From an uncultured bacterium (GTDB lineage Bacteria; Bacillota; Clostridia; Oscillospirales; Acutalibacteraceae), in the NCBI GenBank assembly GCA_934875675.1, contig CAKXIK010000063.1, forward strand, positions 1 to 13,760: a stretch of DNA of 13,760 nt, given 5' to 3'. Every line of letters starts with the position of its first letter. Position 1 is the first letter of the stretch. Shown piece by piece: positions 6,975 through 13,760 of the stretch. A program made the position numbers and the translations under genes. Below the pieces are notes generated by a model, which saw nothing but the letters and a program-made list of their open reading frames with translations, was not told the origin of the DNA and made no database searches.

Positions 6975-7106
6975 AAACTGAATATCCTTTCCGTGATGTG
7001 AAGAAATTCTGATTTTGCAAGTGCAGCCAAAACAGTCTGCCGGTCTGCCCTTAAATCGTCATCAACCTCTATTCCGTCGCTGATTAACGGTAAACATCTA
7101 TTTGTT

Positions 7107-7136
7107 ATTATACGCTTGAAGCCACCAGAAAATCAA
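7107..7136 (-). promoter_or_regulatory. Promoter of the membrane protein / SDR unit
   Basis: On the minus strand TTGATT (7136-7131) and TATAAT (7112-7107) are 18 bases apart. Transcription would begin near 7100, leaving a leader of about 125 bases before the ATG at 6974. I see no strong hairpin in that leader. Confidence 0.6.
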
Positions 7137-7178
7137 GTCTGTGCCTTTTCCGCATTATTGGCATTGTGTTGCGCCGCA

Positions 7179-7210
7179 TTGCAGGAAAAAACTTTATTTT
7201 TTTTCTGCAA
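7179..7210. repeat. Near-perfect inverted repeat between divergent promoters
   Basis: TTGCAGGAAAAAAC (7179-7192) is matched on the other side by TTTTTTTTCTGCAA (7197-7210), 13 of whose reverse-complement bases are complete with two changes or fewer. The centre is TTTA. It lies upstream of both divergent promoters, so neither transcript should include it and it is not an obvious terminator for them. It could be an operator, or a terminator left from an older gene order. Confidence 0.5.
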
Positions 7211-7212
7211 TG

Positions 7213-7221
7213 TGGTATACT
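7213..7221 (+). promoter_or_regulatory. Extended -10 promoter of the phospholipase C-like gene
   Basis: TGGTATACT is an extended -10 box (TGn plus TATACT). The -35 position (7193-7198, TTTATT) is poor and falls in the inverted repeat at 7179-7210. A leader of about 34 bases leads to the ATG at 7262. Because no strong promoter or terminator was seen before gltX, this may also feed the synthetase genes. Confidence 0.5.
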
Positions 7222-7261
7222 ACAAAATAACGCGAAATGTGGACAGAGGGGAGGCTGCCAA

Positions 7262-7918
7262 ATGTCTTCTTGGATTATGCACCTGCGCATCGGCGAGCTT
7301 TTTGCCCGATGGGTTCCGATTGAATGCCAAACCCTGTTTTATGTTGGCTGCATTGCACCGGACAGCGGTGTACCAAACCCGGATAGTGTAACATATCAGC
7401 CGCCCAAAAATATTTCGCATTGGCAGGACGAACAACACCGCAGTCTTGCAGAAGACTTCTTTTCAGAATATGTGCAAAACGCTCCATTCCCCAGCCGCGC
7501 CTTTTACCTTGGATATTACATTCATCTGGCGACGGATGAGCTATGGAAAACACACGTTTTTCGTCCCAATCGCGATTTTCTGCTGCGAGAGGGTGTTTTA
7601 CCCGGTGAGATTACTGCCGTGAGCCGGTCCGACTGGAAACGCGCAGACACACATTTTCTGCGCAGCGATCCGGAATATCAGCCATATCTGATTCTGAAAG
7701 ATGCGGTAGGTTTTCAAAACACCTATTTGCCGTACTTTCCGCCGGATGCAATTGCAAGGAAAATTGATGAAATTGCATCCTGCTTTGATGGGGATTGTAG
7801 GGAGGACACTCTGTCATTCCGCATTTTTGGGCCACAGGACGCAGATAAGTTTGTGCGGCTTTGCGCAGACAAAATTTCTGTTTTATTACAGCAGCACGAT
7901 GTTGTGCCGATTCGGTAA
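7262..7918 (+). CDS. Zinc-dependent phospholipase C-like domain protein
   Basis: The 218-residue product resembles the zinc-dependent phospholipase C/S1-P1 nuclease-like group common as single-domain proteins in Firmicutes. Visible marks are SSWIMHLRIGELFA with His7, a GCIAPDSG turn with Asp34, and YYIHLATDELWKTHVF with His88, Asp92 and His98, the HxxxD zinc pattern. It has no signal peptide or membrane segment, so it probably acts in the cytoplasm. It is much shorter than the secreted clostridial alpha-toxins, and a toxin role is not suggested. AGGGGAGG (7247-7254) lies 7 bases before the ATG at 7262, which rules out the longer frame opening at 7166. The gene precedes gltX by 100 bases on the same strand. 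The fold is likely; the true substrate is unknown. Confidence 0.75.
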   Translation: MSSWIMHLRIGELFARWVPIECQTLFYVGCIAPDSGVPNPDSVTYQPPKNISHWQDEQHRSLAEDFFSEYVQNAPFPSRAFYLGYYIHLATDELWKTHVFRPNRDFLLREGVLPGEITAVSRSDWKRADTHFLRSDPEYQPYLILKDAVGFQNTYLPYFPPDAIARKIDEIASCFDGDCREDTLSFRIFGPQDADKFVRLCADKISVLLQQHDVVPIR

Positions 7919-7975
7919 GCATGTGAGACTGTTTTTAAAATCTAATTTCGTTTTCTATCCATTTCTAATCAAAAC

Positions 7976-7992
7976 CGGTGGCTCTGCCGCCG
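7976..7992 (+). other. Short hairpin in the gltX leader
   Basis: CGGTGGC and GCCGCCG pair (with one G-T pair) around a TCT loop, 10 bases before the gltX ribosome binding site. No T-run follows, so it is not a terminator. The T-box consensus elements expected in a synthetase leader are absent. It might affect translation or be incidental. Confidence 0.3.
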
Positions 7993-8018
7993 TTCAGCTT
8001 GAAGGGAGAGCATTTTCA

Positions 8019-9488
8019 ATGGCAACAGACGTTCGTTCCAGATTCGCTCCAAGCCCGACTGGCTTTATGCATGTCGGCAATCTTCGCACCGCACTCTATG
8101 AATACCTGATCGCACGTTCGCAAGGCGGCAAGTTTATTCTCCGCTTGGAAGATACCGACCGTGAACGGTTGGTGGAAGGTGCGGAACAGGTCATTTACAA
8201 TACGCTGCAAACCGTCGGTCTGCAACATGACGAGGGGCCGGATATCGGCGGTCCTGTGGGACCCTATATTCAAAGTGAACGGCTTGCAATGTATAAACCA
8301 TATGCAGAGCAGCTGGTGCGTGAGGGCAAGGCTTACTATTGCTTTTGTACCAAAGAACGGCTGGAGGCACTTCACGAAGGCGGCGAAGAGTTCGCCGGTG
8401 GATATGACCGCCATTGCCGCGACCTGCCTGCAGAAGAGGTACAACATCTGCTGGATGCCGGAACCCCTTGCGTCATTCGTCAAAAGATGCCGCTGACTGG
8501 CTCCACCACTTTTCACGATGCCGTTTTTGGCGATATTACGGTGGAAAACAGCGAGTTGGATGACCAGATTCTGCTGAAAACCGACGGTTATCCGACATAT
8601 AACTTTGCAAACGTCATTGACGACCACACGATGCATATTACACATGTTGTCCGCGGCTGCGAATACCTTTCCTCCGCGCCAAAATACAACCTGCTGTATG
8701 AGGCATTCGGCTGGGAGGTTCCAACTTACGTTCATCTGCCGCTGATCATGGGCAAAAATGAGGACGGATCGGTTTCCAAGCTCTCCAAACGTCATGGCGC
8801 AACCAGCTTTGAGGGCCTTGTCAAGGAAGGATATCTTCCCGCTGCGGTTACCAACTATATTGCATTGCTTGGTTGGTGCCCCAAGGATAATCAGGAGATT
8901 TTCACGCTGGACGAGCTTTGCAAGGTATTTTCCATCGATGGAATCAGCAAATCACCTGCTATTTTTGATTACGAAAAATTGACATGGTTTAACGGCGAAT
9001 ATATCCGCGCACTGGCTCCGGAGCAATTTCTGCAGCTTGCTATGCCTTTCTTTAAAGAGGTATTTCCCGACAAAGATCTTGACTGGGCACTGCTTGCATC
9101 GATTCTGCAACCGCGTGTGACAAAGCTGACGCAAATCCCGGAAATGATCGAATTTTTCCGCGCATTGCCGGATTATGATATTGCTCTCTTTGTAAACAAA
9201 AAGAGCAAAACAACGCTGGAAAATTCCCTGCCAATGCTTCAAACCGTTGTAGATGCACTGGCAGCTCTGCCTGCATGGGAACAGCAACCCATTCATGACG
9301 CTCTGATTGCCATTGCAGAGCAGCAAGGGGTCAAAAACGGCATGGTAATGTGGCCCGCTCGAATTGCTGCTTCCGGCATGGCCGTCACCCCCGGCGGCGC
9401 AGTTGAAATTCTGGCGATCCTCGGACGGGAGGAAAGCCTTTCCCGCATGAACACAGGCTTACAAAAACTGCAGGCAGTTCAGGCCTGA
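8019..9488 (+). CDS. gltX: Glutamyl-tRNA synthetase
   Basis: The 489-residue class I synthetase charges tRNA-Glu with glutamate in the cytoplasm. It shows RFAPSPTGFMHVGN with the HIGH-equivalent HVGN at 18-21, the LEDTD glutamate signature at 43-47, and KLSKR at 254-258 as the KMSKS loop. The zinc-site-like pattern CFC (108-110) plus YDRHC (Cys133) is present, but the histidine two after the last cysteine in the E. coli enzyme is Asp135 here. The C-terminal anticodon-binding part is complete. The frame is open back to 7746 inside the preceding gene, but GAAGGGAGAG (8001-8010) places the start at the ATG at 8019. glnS follows after 45 bases, so a shared transcript is likely. With a GlnRS next door the enzyme is probably discriminating, but that cannot be read from the sequence alone. 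Confidence 0.97.
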   Translation: MATDVRSRFAPSPTGFMHVGNLRTALYEYLIARSQGGKFILRLEDTDRERLVEGAEQVIYNTLQTVGLQHDEGPDIGGPVGPYIQSERLAMYKPYAEQLVREGKAYYCFCTKERLEALHEGGEEFAGGYDRHCRDLPAEEVQHLLDAGTPCVIRQKMPLTGSTTFHDAVFGDITVENSELDDQILLKTDGYPTYNFANVIDDHTMHITHVVRGCEYLSSAPKYNLLYEAFGWEVPTYVHLPLIMGKNEDGSVSKLSKRHGATSFEGLVKEGYLPAAVTNYIALLGWCPKDNQEIFTLDELCKVFSIDGISKSPAIFDYEKLTWFNGEYIRALAPEQFLQLAMPFFKEVFPDKDLDWALLASILQPRVTKLTQIPEMIEFFRALPDYDIALFVNKKSKTTLENSLPMLQTVVDALAALPAWEQQPIHDALIAIAEQQGVKNGMVMWPARIAASGMAVTPGGAVEILAILGREESLSRMNTGLQKLQAVQA

Positions 9489-9533
9489 TCCAAGTTGAAA
9501 TAAGACAAAATTATGAAAAGAGGACTGATATCA

Positions 9534-11228
9534 ATGGCAGAGGAGAAAATTGCGGAAACCTCCGAAATCGTTGAAGAGCGAGGAAGCTTTATTGACGAAT
9601 TCATTAAAGAAGACATTGCCGAGGGCGGCCGCTTTGCCGGCAAAAAGGTGCATACTCGCTTTCCTCCGGAACCAAACGGATATCTGCATATTGGCCATCT
9701 GAAGGCAATCAACATTGATTTTGGCACGGCAGAGCGTTTTAACGGCATCTGCAATCTTCGCATGGACGATACCAACCCTTCCAAAGAGGACGTGGAATAT
9801 GTTGATGCCATCAAGGAAGATATTCATTGGCTCGGCTTTACCTGGGATGACCGGTTCTATTATGCTTCGTCGTACTTTTCACAGATGTACGATTTTGCAT
9901 GTGAACTGATTAAAAAGGGGCTCGCCTATGTCTGCGAACTTTCCGCCGATGAAATGCACGACATGCGCGGCGATTTGACCACACCGGCGCGCAGTCCTTA
10001 CCGCGACCGACCGGTGGAAGAAAGTCTCGACTTGTTTGCACGCATGAAGAACGGTGAATTTCCCGATGGAAAAATGACTTTGCGCGCCAAAATTGATTTG
10101 AACTCCGGTAATTTTAACATGCGCGACCCGGTTATTTACCGGATTAACCACGCACATCATCATAACACCGGCGACGAATGGTGCATTTATCCGATGTATG
10201 ATTTTGCCCATCCCATTGAAGACGCACTGGAGGATATCACCCATTCGCTCTGTACACTGGAATTTGAAGCGCATCGCCCGCTTTATGACTGGGTAGTCAA
10301 TAATATCAGCATCACCGCAAAACCGCGCCAGATTGAATTTGCACGCTTAAATATTACGAACACTGTCATGAGTAAGCGCAAGCTGCGCAAACTGGTGGAA
10401 GAAAATTACGTCAGCGGTTGGGACGATCCCCGTATGCCCACCATCTGCGGACTTCGCCGCCGCGGTTATACCCCTCGCTCCATCCGAAATTTCTGCGACC
10501 GCATTGGTGTTTCCAAAGCGGCAAGCGTTGTGGACTATTCCTTTTTGGAACATTGCCTGCGCGAGGATCTTAATGAAACCGCCCTGCGCGTGATGGGCGT
10601 GTTGCATCCGGTCAAGCTGATAATTGAAAATTATCCGGCAGACAAAACAGAGATTTTCAGCGTGGAAAACAATCCTGCTGATCCCGATGCCGGTACCCGT
10701 GAGGTTAGCTTCTCGCGCGAGCTGTGGATTGAAGCAGAGGACTTTATGGAAGAGCCAGTCAAGGGTTACTTTCGCCTGTTCCCCGGCAATGAGGTTCGCT
10801 TGAAAACCGCTTATGTGGTTCGCTGCACCGGCTGCAACAAGGATGCCGACGGCAATGTAACCGAAGTCACCGCCACCTATGACCCCGAAACACGCGGTGG
10901 AAATACCCCCGACGGACGCAAGGTAAAGGCAACCATCCATTGGGTGGATGCCGCAACTGCTGCAGATGCTGAGGTTCGTCTGTATGATAACCTTTTCACG
11001 GTGGCAGATCCCGATTCCGGCGACAAGAATTTTCTGGATTACCTCAATCCTAATTCTCTGACCGTTTTGAACCACTGCAAGGTGGAGGCTTCTTTGAAAT
11101 CAGCAAAAGCTCCGGCTGCCTTTCAGTTCCTGCGTCTTGGCTATTTTTGTCTGGATCCGGACAGCACAGACGGTCATCCGGTGTTTAACCGCAGTGTTTC
11201 GCTCAAGGACAGCAAGCCCAAAAAGTAA
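9534..11228 (+). CDS. glnS: Glutaminyl-tRNA synthetase
   Basis: The 564-residue class I enzyme charges tRNA-Gln directly with glutamine. Its marks are FPPEPNGYLHIGHLKAIN (HIGH at 52-55), RMDDTNPSKED, where DDTNP replaces the LEDTD of glutamyl enzymes, and VMSKRKL at 278-284 as the KMSKS loop. GWDDPRMPTICGLRRRGYTP is typical of GlnRS. The paired beta-barrel anticodon-binding domains occupy about 345-550. Length is close to the 554 residues of E. coli GlnRS, so the protein is complete. The frame opens at an ATG at 9513. AGAGGA (9519-9524) lies inside that extension and 9 bases before the ATG at 9534, which is therefore the start. Many Firmicutes lack this gene and make Gln-tRNA through GatCAB. 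Its place directly behind gltX indicates co-expression. It ends at a strong terminator about 75 bases downstream. Confidence 0.97.
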   Translation: MAEEKIAETSEIVEERGSFIDEFIKEDIAEGGRFAGKKVHTRFPPEPNGYLHIGHLKAINIDFGTAERFNGICNLRMDDTNPSKEDVEYVDAIKEDIHWLGFTWDDRFYYASSYFSQMYDFACELIKKGLAYVCELSADEMHDMRGDLTTPARSPYRDRPVEESLDLFARMKNGEFPDGKMTLRAKIDLNSGNFNMRDPVIYRINHAHHHNTGDEWCIYPMYDFAHPIEDALEDITHSLCTLEFEAHRPLYDWVVNNISITAKPRQIEFARLNITNTVMSKRKLRKLVEENYVSGWDDPRMPTICGLRRRGYTPRSIRNFCDRIGVSKAASVVDYSFLEHCLREDLNETALRVMGVLHPVKLIIENYPADKTEIFSVENNPADPDAGTREVSFSRELWIEAEDFMEEPVKGYFRLFPGNEVRLKTAYVVRCTGCNKDADGNVTEVTATYDPETRGGNTPDGRKVKATIHWVDAATAADAEVRLYDNLFTVADPDSGDKNFLDYLNPNSLTVLNHCKVEASLKSAKAPAAFQFLRLGYFCLDPDSTDGHPVFNRSVSLKDSKPKK

Positions 11229-11268
11229 TCCTCACTTTTATTCTTGCGAACCATGTTTGCTTTGAAAG

Positions 11269-11283
11269 ATGCTGAATCAGCAT
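11269..11283. repeat. Short palindrome after glnS
   Basis: ATGCTGA and TCAGCAT are perfect inverted repeats around a single A, between the glnS stop and its terminator. It could form a five-pair hairpin in the 3' untranslated region. It has no T-run and no clear role. The remainder of the stretch 11229-11446 is AT-rich and holds nothing else but the terminator. Confidence 0.3.
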
Positions 11284-11304
11284 AAAATAGGCAGCGAATA
11301 TAAT

Positions 11305-11340
11305 AAAAAGTGCGTTTCCAGTTACGGAAACGCACTTTTT
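11305..11340. terminator. Bidirectional rho-independent terminator after glnS
   Basis: A perfect 15-base stem, AAAAAGTGCGTTTCC against GGAAACGCACTTTTT, closes an AGTTAC loop. Its A- and T-tracts allow use from both strands. It ends the synthetase run on the plus strand and lies about 107 bases past the stop of the convergent hydrolase gene on the minus strand. Confidence 0.92.
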
Positions 11341-11446
11341 ATGTTTATCGTATACTGCTATTTTGATTTGTTCTTATATTAATTTGCATTAGAATCAGTA
11401 AAAAATTGAGGAAAAGGCTTTGATTTATGCGAATCCTGATAATTCC

Positions 11447-13636
11447 TTAATGCAGTTTTTTTCTTGCATCTATCATTGCATATCCAGAAAAAACATCGGG
11501 TGGAATCTGAGTTTTAATGACGCCTTGTTCCCATTTGAATGCCAGTGGATATTCATTTTCCAGTTCCGGGGACAAGAGTTTTACGGAAACAGGCGCAAAT
11601 GGACAGTGCAGTTGAATATGAATTGATTGATTTCGTTTGCGTGTCATATTGCGAAAATTGAAATTCTCGAACTCATCCAAGTGAGAAATGAGTTTTCCTT
11701 CATCATCACATAAGGTATGGGCATAATTAAGCAAATGCATGATTCTGTGGTTTGCATCACTGCTGTCAAATACCGAAATCTGTAGATCCGGAGCATCTGT
11801 AGTTGCAATCGGATTTTGAATTAATTGGTCTAAAATACGTCCTATGGTATCTCGCAGTCTATTTACAGCGTTGACCGGTGCCGGAACGCTTTTTGATATC
11901 GTTTTTTCCTGCTCCTCTGTTCTTGATGCCCACACTGCCTGATGGTTCGGAAGGGAATTTGTTTTTGCTCCGATAAAAATGATGCTGCCTAAACCAATCG
12001 TTTGTTCTGCAATGACGATTCCTGCTGTTGTTTGAGATCTTACCGGTAATCCTTTGTAAATTAAATCAAACGGCAATTCATTAATTTTCTCTCCATGGAA
12101 ACAAATAGATTCCTGCACCGGATTAACCAGCTTCTGTACACCCATTGTTACGCCTAAAAGTTGTGCAGCTTCTTCCAATGTACGCTTGGTTCCATCTGCA
12201 TCCCGAATCCCGAATTCTCCTGCTGCAACCAACTTTCCGCCCTCAGCCACATAATTTCTTAGTTTTTTTAACTCCGTACATGAAAGCATGAATACATGAG
12301 GCAATACAATAACCGAATATTTCCGCAGCTTCTCTACGGCATCCTCTTCCAGTACAAAATCAAAGAGCTTTTGAGAAAATAACCCTGATTGTTCCCAGTT
12401 CACGACATCATTCATACTGTTCTCAATTGCATTTTCAGTTCGATCCCTTGTTTTTGTGGAGAAATAAATTGCATAGTCACAAACTTTTTTCTGGTCATAA
12501 ACCTGCTGGGGATATCTGTCTTCGAAACTGCGAAACTTTTTTTCTGACTGTACCATTTCGGTACTGCGAATAAATTCCGAATTATAAAGCTGTCCCCAAC
12601 TAATTGCGCAAGCCCATGAAAAATAAAAATTTTCTGGATTTATGTCATAAAACATTGACATGGACGGGATATCATTCCTGCTTGCAAAAGCATAGCGATG
12701 TGTCGCCTCACAAGCAAAGGCAGGCCATGAATATTTCTCAATTGCAGAATAACAATTTTCCTGAAACATTACATCCCATAAATCCGCACAGTTGTCAAAT
12801 GGGTATGCCGTTGTGTTGGATACAACTTCCTCGGCAATATAGTTGGGACGCAGCAACTTCAAACCCAAACCAGTAAAGTGAGCTTGCACATCACGTTGAA
12901 AACGTTCTGCACTTTGGCGCCGAAAGATGTCAAATGCCATAAATTGAGGATTTTCATACTGTCCGCCAAAATGTTCTTTCCATTCTTGCGGAGAAGAAGG
13001 CAAATCATATCCGTACTGTTCACGGAACATTCTTCGGCAGGTAGGACAGGTGCAAGAATTTCCCCCATTGTAATATTGGATATCATCTGTCATAATTCCA
13101 TCTACCCCAAGCGAATAGATCTGCTCAAGATATTCGAAATAAATTCGGCGAAAATCATCATTATTATAACAAAACGTATAAGTATCGTAGGGAGAGATTG
13201 CCAGTTTTCCCGTGCTGCCATCAATTTGAAGCATCGAAGAATACCGTACACTAAACAAATCATCCGACTTGAGGTAAGATTCTATCAGACTCCAATGTGA
13301 ATCCCCGCTGCCCCCCACAATCGCTTCCTTCTCGCACTCCCAACGTTCCTCGGAAATCGGCTTATGCGTTAAACTTGAGCTGTGGTGTTCTACAACACGG
13401 ATATTATATTTATGAAAAGCACGAATCAGTTTTTTGAGCATAGTCAGAATCTGAGGCCAATATGGTACATAATCCCACCGAAGATGAACTCTATTTCCAA
13501 GTAAGACAATACGGATTCCTATTTTCTGCAATTCGCAGGCATCCCGCTCAAAATCAGACTCGGTATAGTCAAACAACTGTTCATCACGGTAAAAATACCA
13601 GGTAATTTTCTCCTGCCATGAAATTTGCTTTGGCAT
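11447..13636 (-). CDS. Putative glycoside hydrolase with GH42-like barrel and trimerisation-like domain
   Basis: The 729-residue protein resembles the hypothetical glycosyl hydrolases related to GH42. Residues 1-380 form a probable TIM barrel with GVDGIMTDDIQYYNGGN (Asp184/185) followed by a Cys cluster, CTCPTC (Cys195, 197, 200), and RRMFREQYGYDLP, a pattern usual in these families and reminiscent of the GH42 zinc site. Residues about 385-505 look like the beta-galactosidase trimerisation (class I amidotransferase-like) domain: VIVLPHVFMLSCTELKKLRNYV, then EGGKLVAAGEFG. A beta-rich domain ends the protein. There is no signal peptide, so action is probably cytoplasmic. AGGAGGG (13642-13648) lies 5 bases before the ATG, which fixes the start. 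The substrate is unknown, and the acid/base and nucleophile cannot be assigned with confidence (Glu310 in FACEATHR is one candidate). No transporter is visible in the window. Confidence 0.75.
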   Translation of the reverse strand: MPKQISWQEKITWYFYRDEQLFDYTESDFERDACELQKIGIRIVLLGNRVHLRWDYVPYWPQILTMLKKLIRAFHKYNIRVVEHHSSSLTHKPISEERWECEKEAIVGGSGDSHWSLIESYLKSDDLFSVRYSSMLQIDGSTGKLAISPYDTYTFCYNNDDFRRIYFEYLEQIYSLGVDGIMTDDIQYYNGGNSCTCPTCRRMFREQYGYDLPSSPQEWKEHFGGQYENPQFMAFDIFRRQSAERFQRDVQAHFTGLGLKLLRPNYIAEEVVSNTTAYPFDNCADLWDVMFQENCYSAIEKYSWPAFACEATHRYAFASRNDIPSMSMFYDINPENFYFSWACAISWGQLYNSEFIRSTEMVQSEKKFRSFEDRYPQQVYDQKKVCDYAIYFSTKTRDRTENAIENSMNDVVNWEQSGLFSQKLFDFVLEEDAVEKLRKYSVIVLPHVFMLSCTELKKLRNYVAEGGKLVAAGEFGIRDADGTKRTLEEAAQLLGVTMGVQKLVNPVQESICFHGEKINELPFDLIYKGLPVRSQTTAGIVIAEQTIGLGSIIFIGAKTNSLPNHQAVWASRTEEQEKTISKSVPAPVNAVNRLRDTIGRILDQLIQNPIATTDAPDLQISVFDSSDANHRIMHLLNYAHTLCDDEGKLISHLDEFENFNFRNMTRKRNQSIHIQLHCPFAPVSVKLLSPELENEYPLAFKWEQGVIKTQIPPDVFSGYAMIDARKKLH

Positions 13637-13665
13637 ACAAACCCTCCTGCCTAATTTGAACTGGT

Positions 13666-13671
13666 ATTATA
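13666..13671 (-). promoter_or_regulatory. Possible -10 box for the hydrolase gene
   Basis: TATAAT reads on the minus strand 30 bases before the start codon. The -35 position (GTGTCT) is weak and falls in the right arm of the hairpin at 13679-13721. The leader would be only about 20 bases but would include the ribosome binding site. Confidence 0.4.
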
Positions 13672-13678
13672 AGAAGGC

Positions 13679-13721
13679 GCCGGAAGGGAGACACTTCGTA
13701 AGGAAGTTGTCTCCCTTCGGC
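13679..13721. repeat. Long imperfect inverted repeat upstream of the hydrolase gene
   Basis: Two 19-base arms (13679-13697 and 13703-13721) pair almost completely around a GTAAG loop. The core is AAGGGAGACA against TGTCTCCCTT, with one bulge on each side. On the plus strand it is followed by CTTTTGT, only a weak terminator tail, and no plus-strand gene ends here. On the minus strand no T-run follows. It may be a dispersed intergenic repeat, an operator, or a terminator of a gene outside the window. Confidence 0.6.
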
Positions 13722-13760
13722 TTTTGTAATCAGCCAGAATGATTGAATTGTAAGGATAAT

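Noticed and set aside
7262..7918. Secreted clostridial toxin-type phospholipase C
   Set aside because: The protein has no signal peptide and no C-terminal membrane-binding domain; it fits the short intracellular family members instead.
7919..8018. T-box leader ahead of gltX
   Set aside because: There is a short GC hairpin but no T-box sequence, no antiterminator and no terminator, and the region is too short.
8016..8795. 259-codon minus-strand open frame
   Set aside because: It is antisense to gltX, whose motifs and ribosome site are unambiguous; the frame has no domain signature.
10347..11075. 242-codon minus-strand open frame
   Set aside because: It is antisense to glnS, with no recognisable motif; a shadow of biased codon use.
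11420..11626. 68-codon plus-strand open frame
   Set aside because: It overlaps the end of the minus-strand hydrolase gene, and I see no recognisable domain in it.

Overview
The window looks like a chromosomal stretch from an anaerobic low-to-moderate GC Firmicute, most likely a clostridium of the Oscillospiraceae/Ruminococcaceae type. The reasons are the strong AGGAGG-type ribosome binding sites, GTG and TTG starts, rho-independent terminators flanked by A- and T-tracts, a cytoplasmic BglX-like beta-glucosidase next to an AraC regulator, a clostridial-type adenine deaminase, and a GltX-GlnS pair. This is inference from gene style, not a taxonomic match. I see no tRNA or rRNA gene, CRISPR array, transposase, integrase or attachment site.

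Layout. Left edge (1-3571): the first codons of a Gfo/Idh/MocA oxidoreductase (minus), an AraC-family regulator (minus), and a divergently transcribed family 3 glycoside hydrolase (plus). This reads as a small sugar-utilisation module. The regulator-hydrolase intergenic region holds two copies of an 11-base direct repeat exactly 22 bases apart. The hydrolase-proximal copy lies where the -35 box should be, which is the layout expected of an AraC-family activator site. Next (3572-4065) is a long intergenic stretch with a bidirectional terminator, a probable remnant of a decayed minus-strand gene, and a palindrome-rich promoter for adenine deaminase (4066-5694, plus). A second bidirectional terminator separates that gene from a convergent minus-strand pair: a short-chain dehydrogenase (5864-6598) and, upstream of it, a 98-residue membrane protein (6678-6974).

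Middle and right. A divergent promoter region (about 7100-7225) with a near-perfect inverted repeat separates that pair from a plus-strand run: a zinc-dependent phospholipase C-like protein (7262-7918), glutamyl-tRNA synthetase gltX (8019-9488) and glutaminyl-tRNA synthetase glnS (9534-11228). The run ends at a third bidirectional terminator. The last gene (11447-13636, minus) encodes a large putative glycoside hydrolase with a GH42-like architecture. Its upstream region carries a long hairpin of unknown purpose.

How the genes fit together. The two hydrolases, the AraC regulator and the Gfo/Idh/MocA start point to glycan breakdown. The deaminase is purine salvage, and the synthetase pair is core translation. 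Several starts were moved downstream of the longest open frame because the ribosome binding site, or a promoter inside the frame, requires it. I found no clearly new multi-gene system. The best leads are regulatory: the AraC-type direct repeats, the deaminase operator-like palindromes, the inverted repeat at 7179-7210 and the hairpin at 13679-13721.
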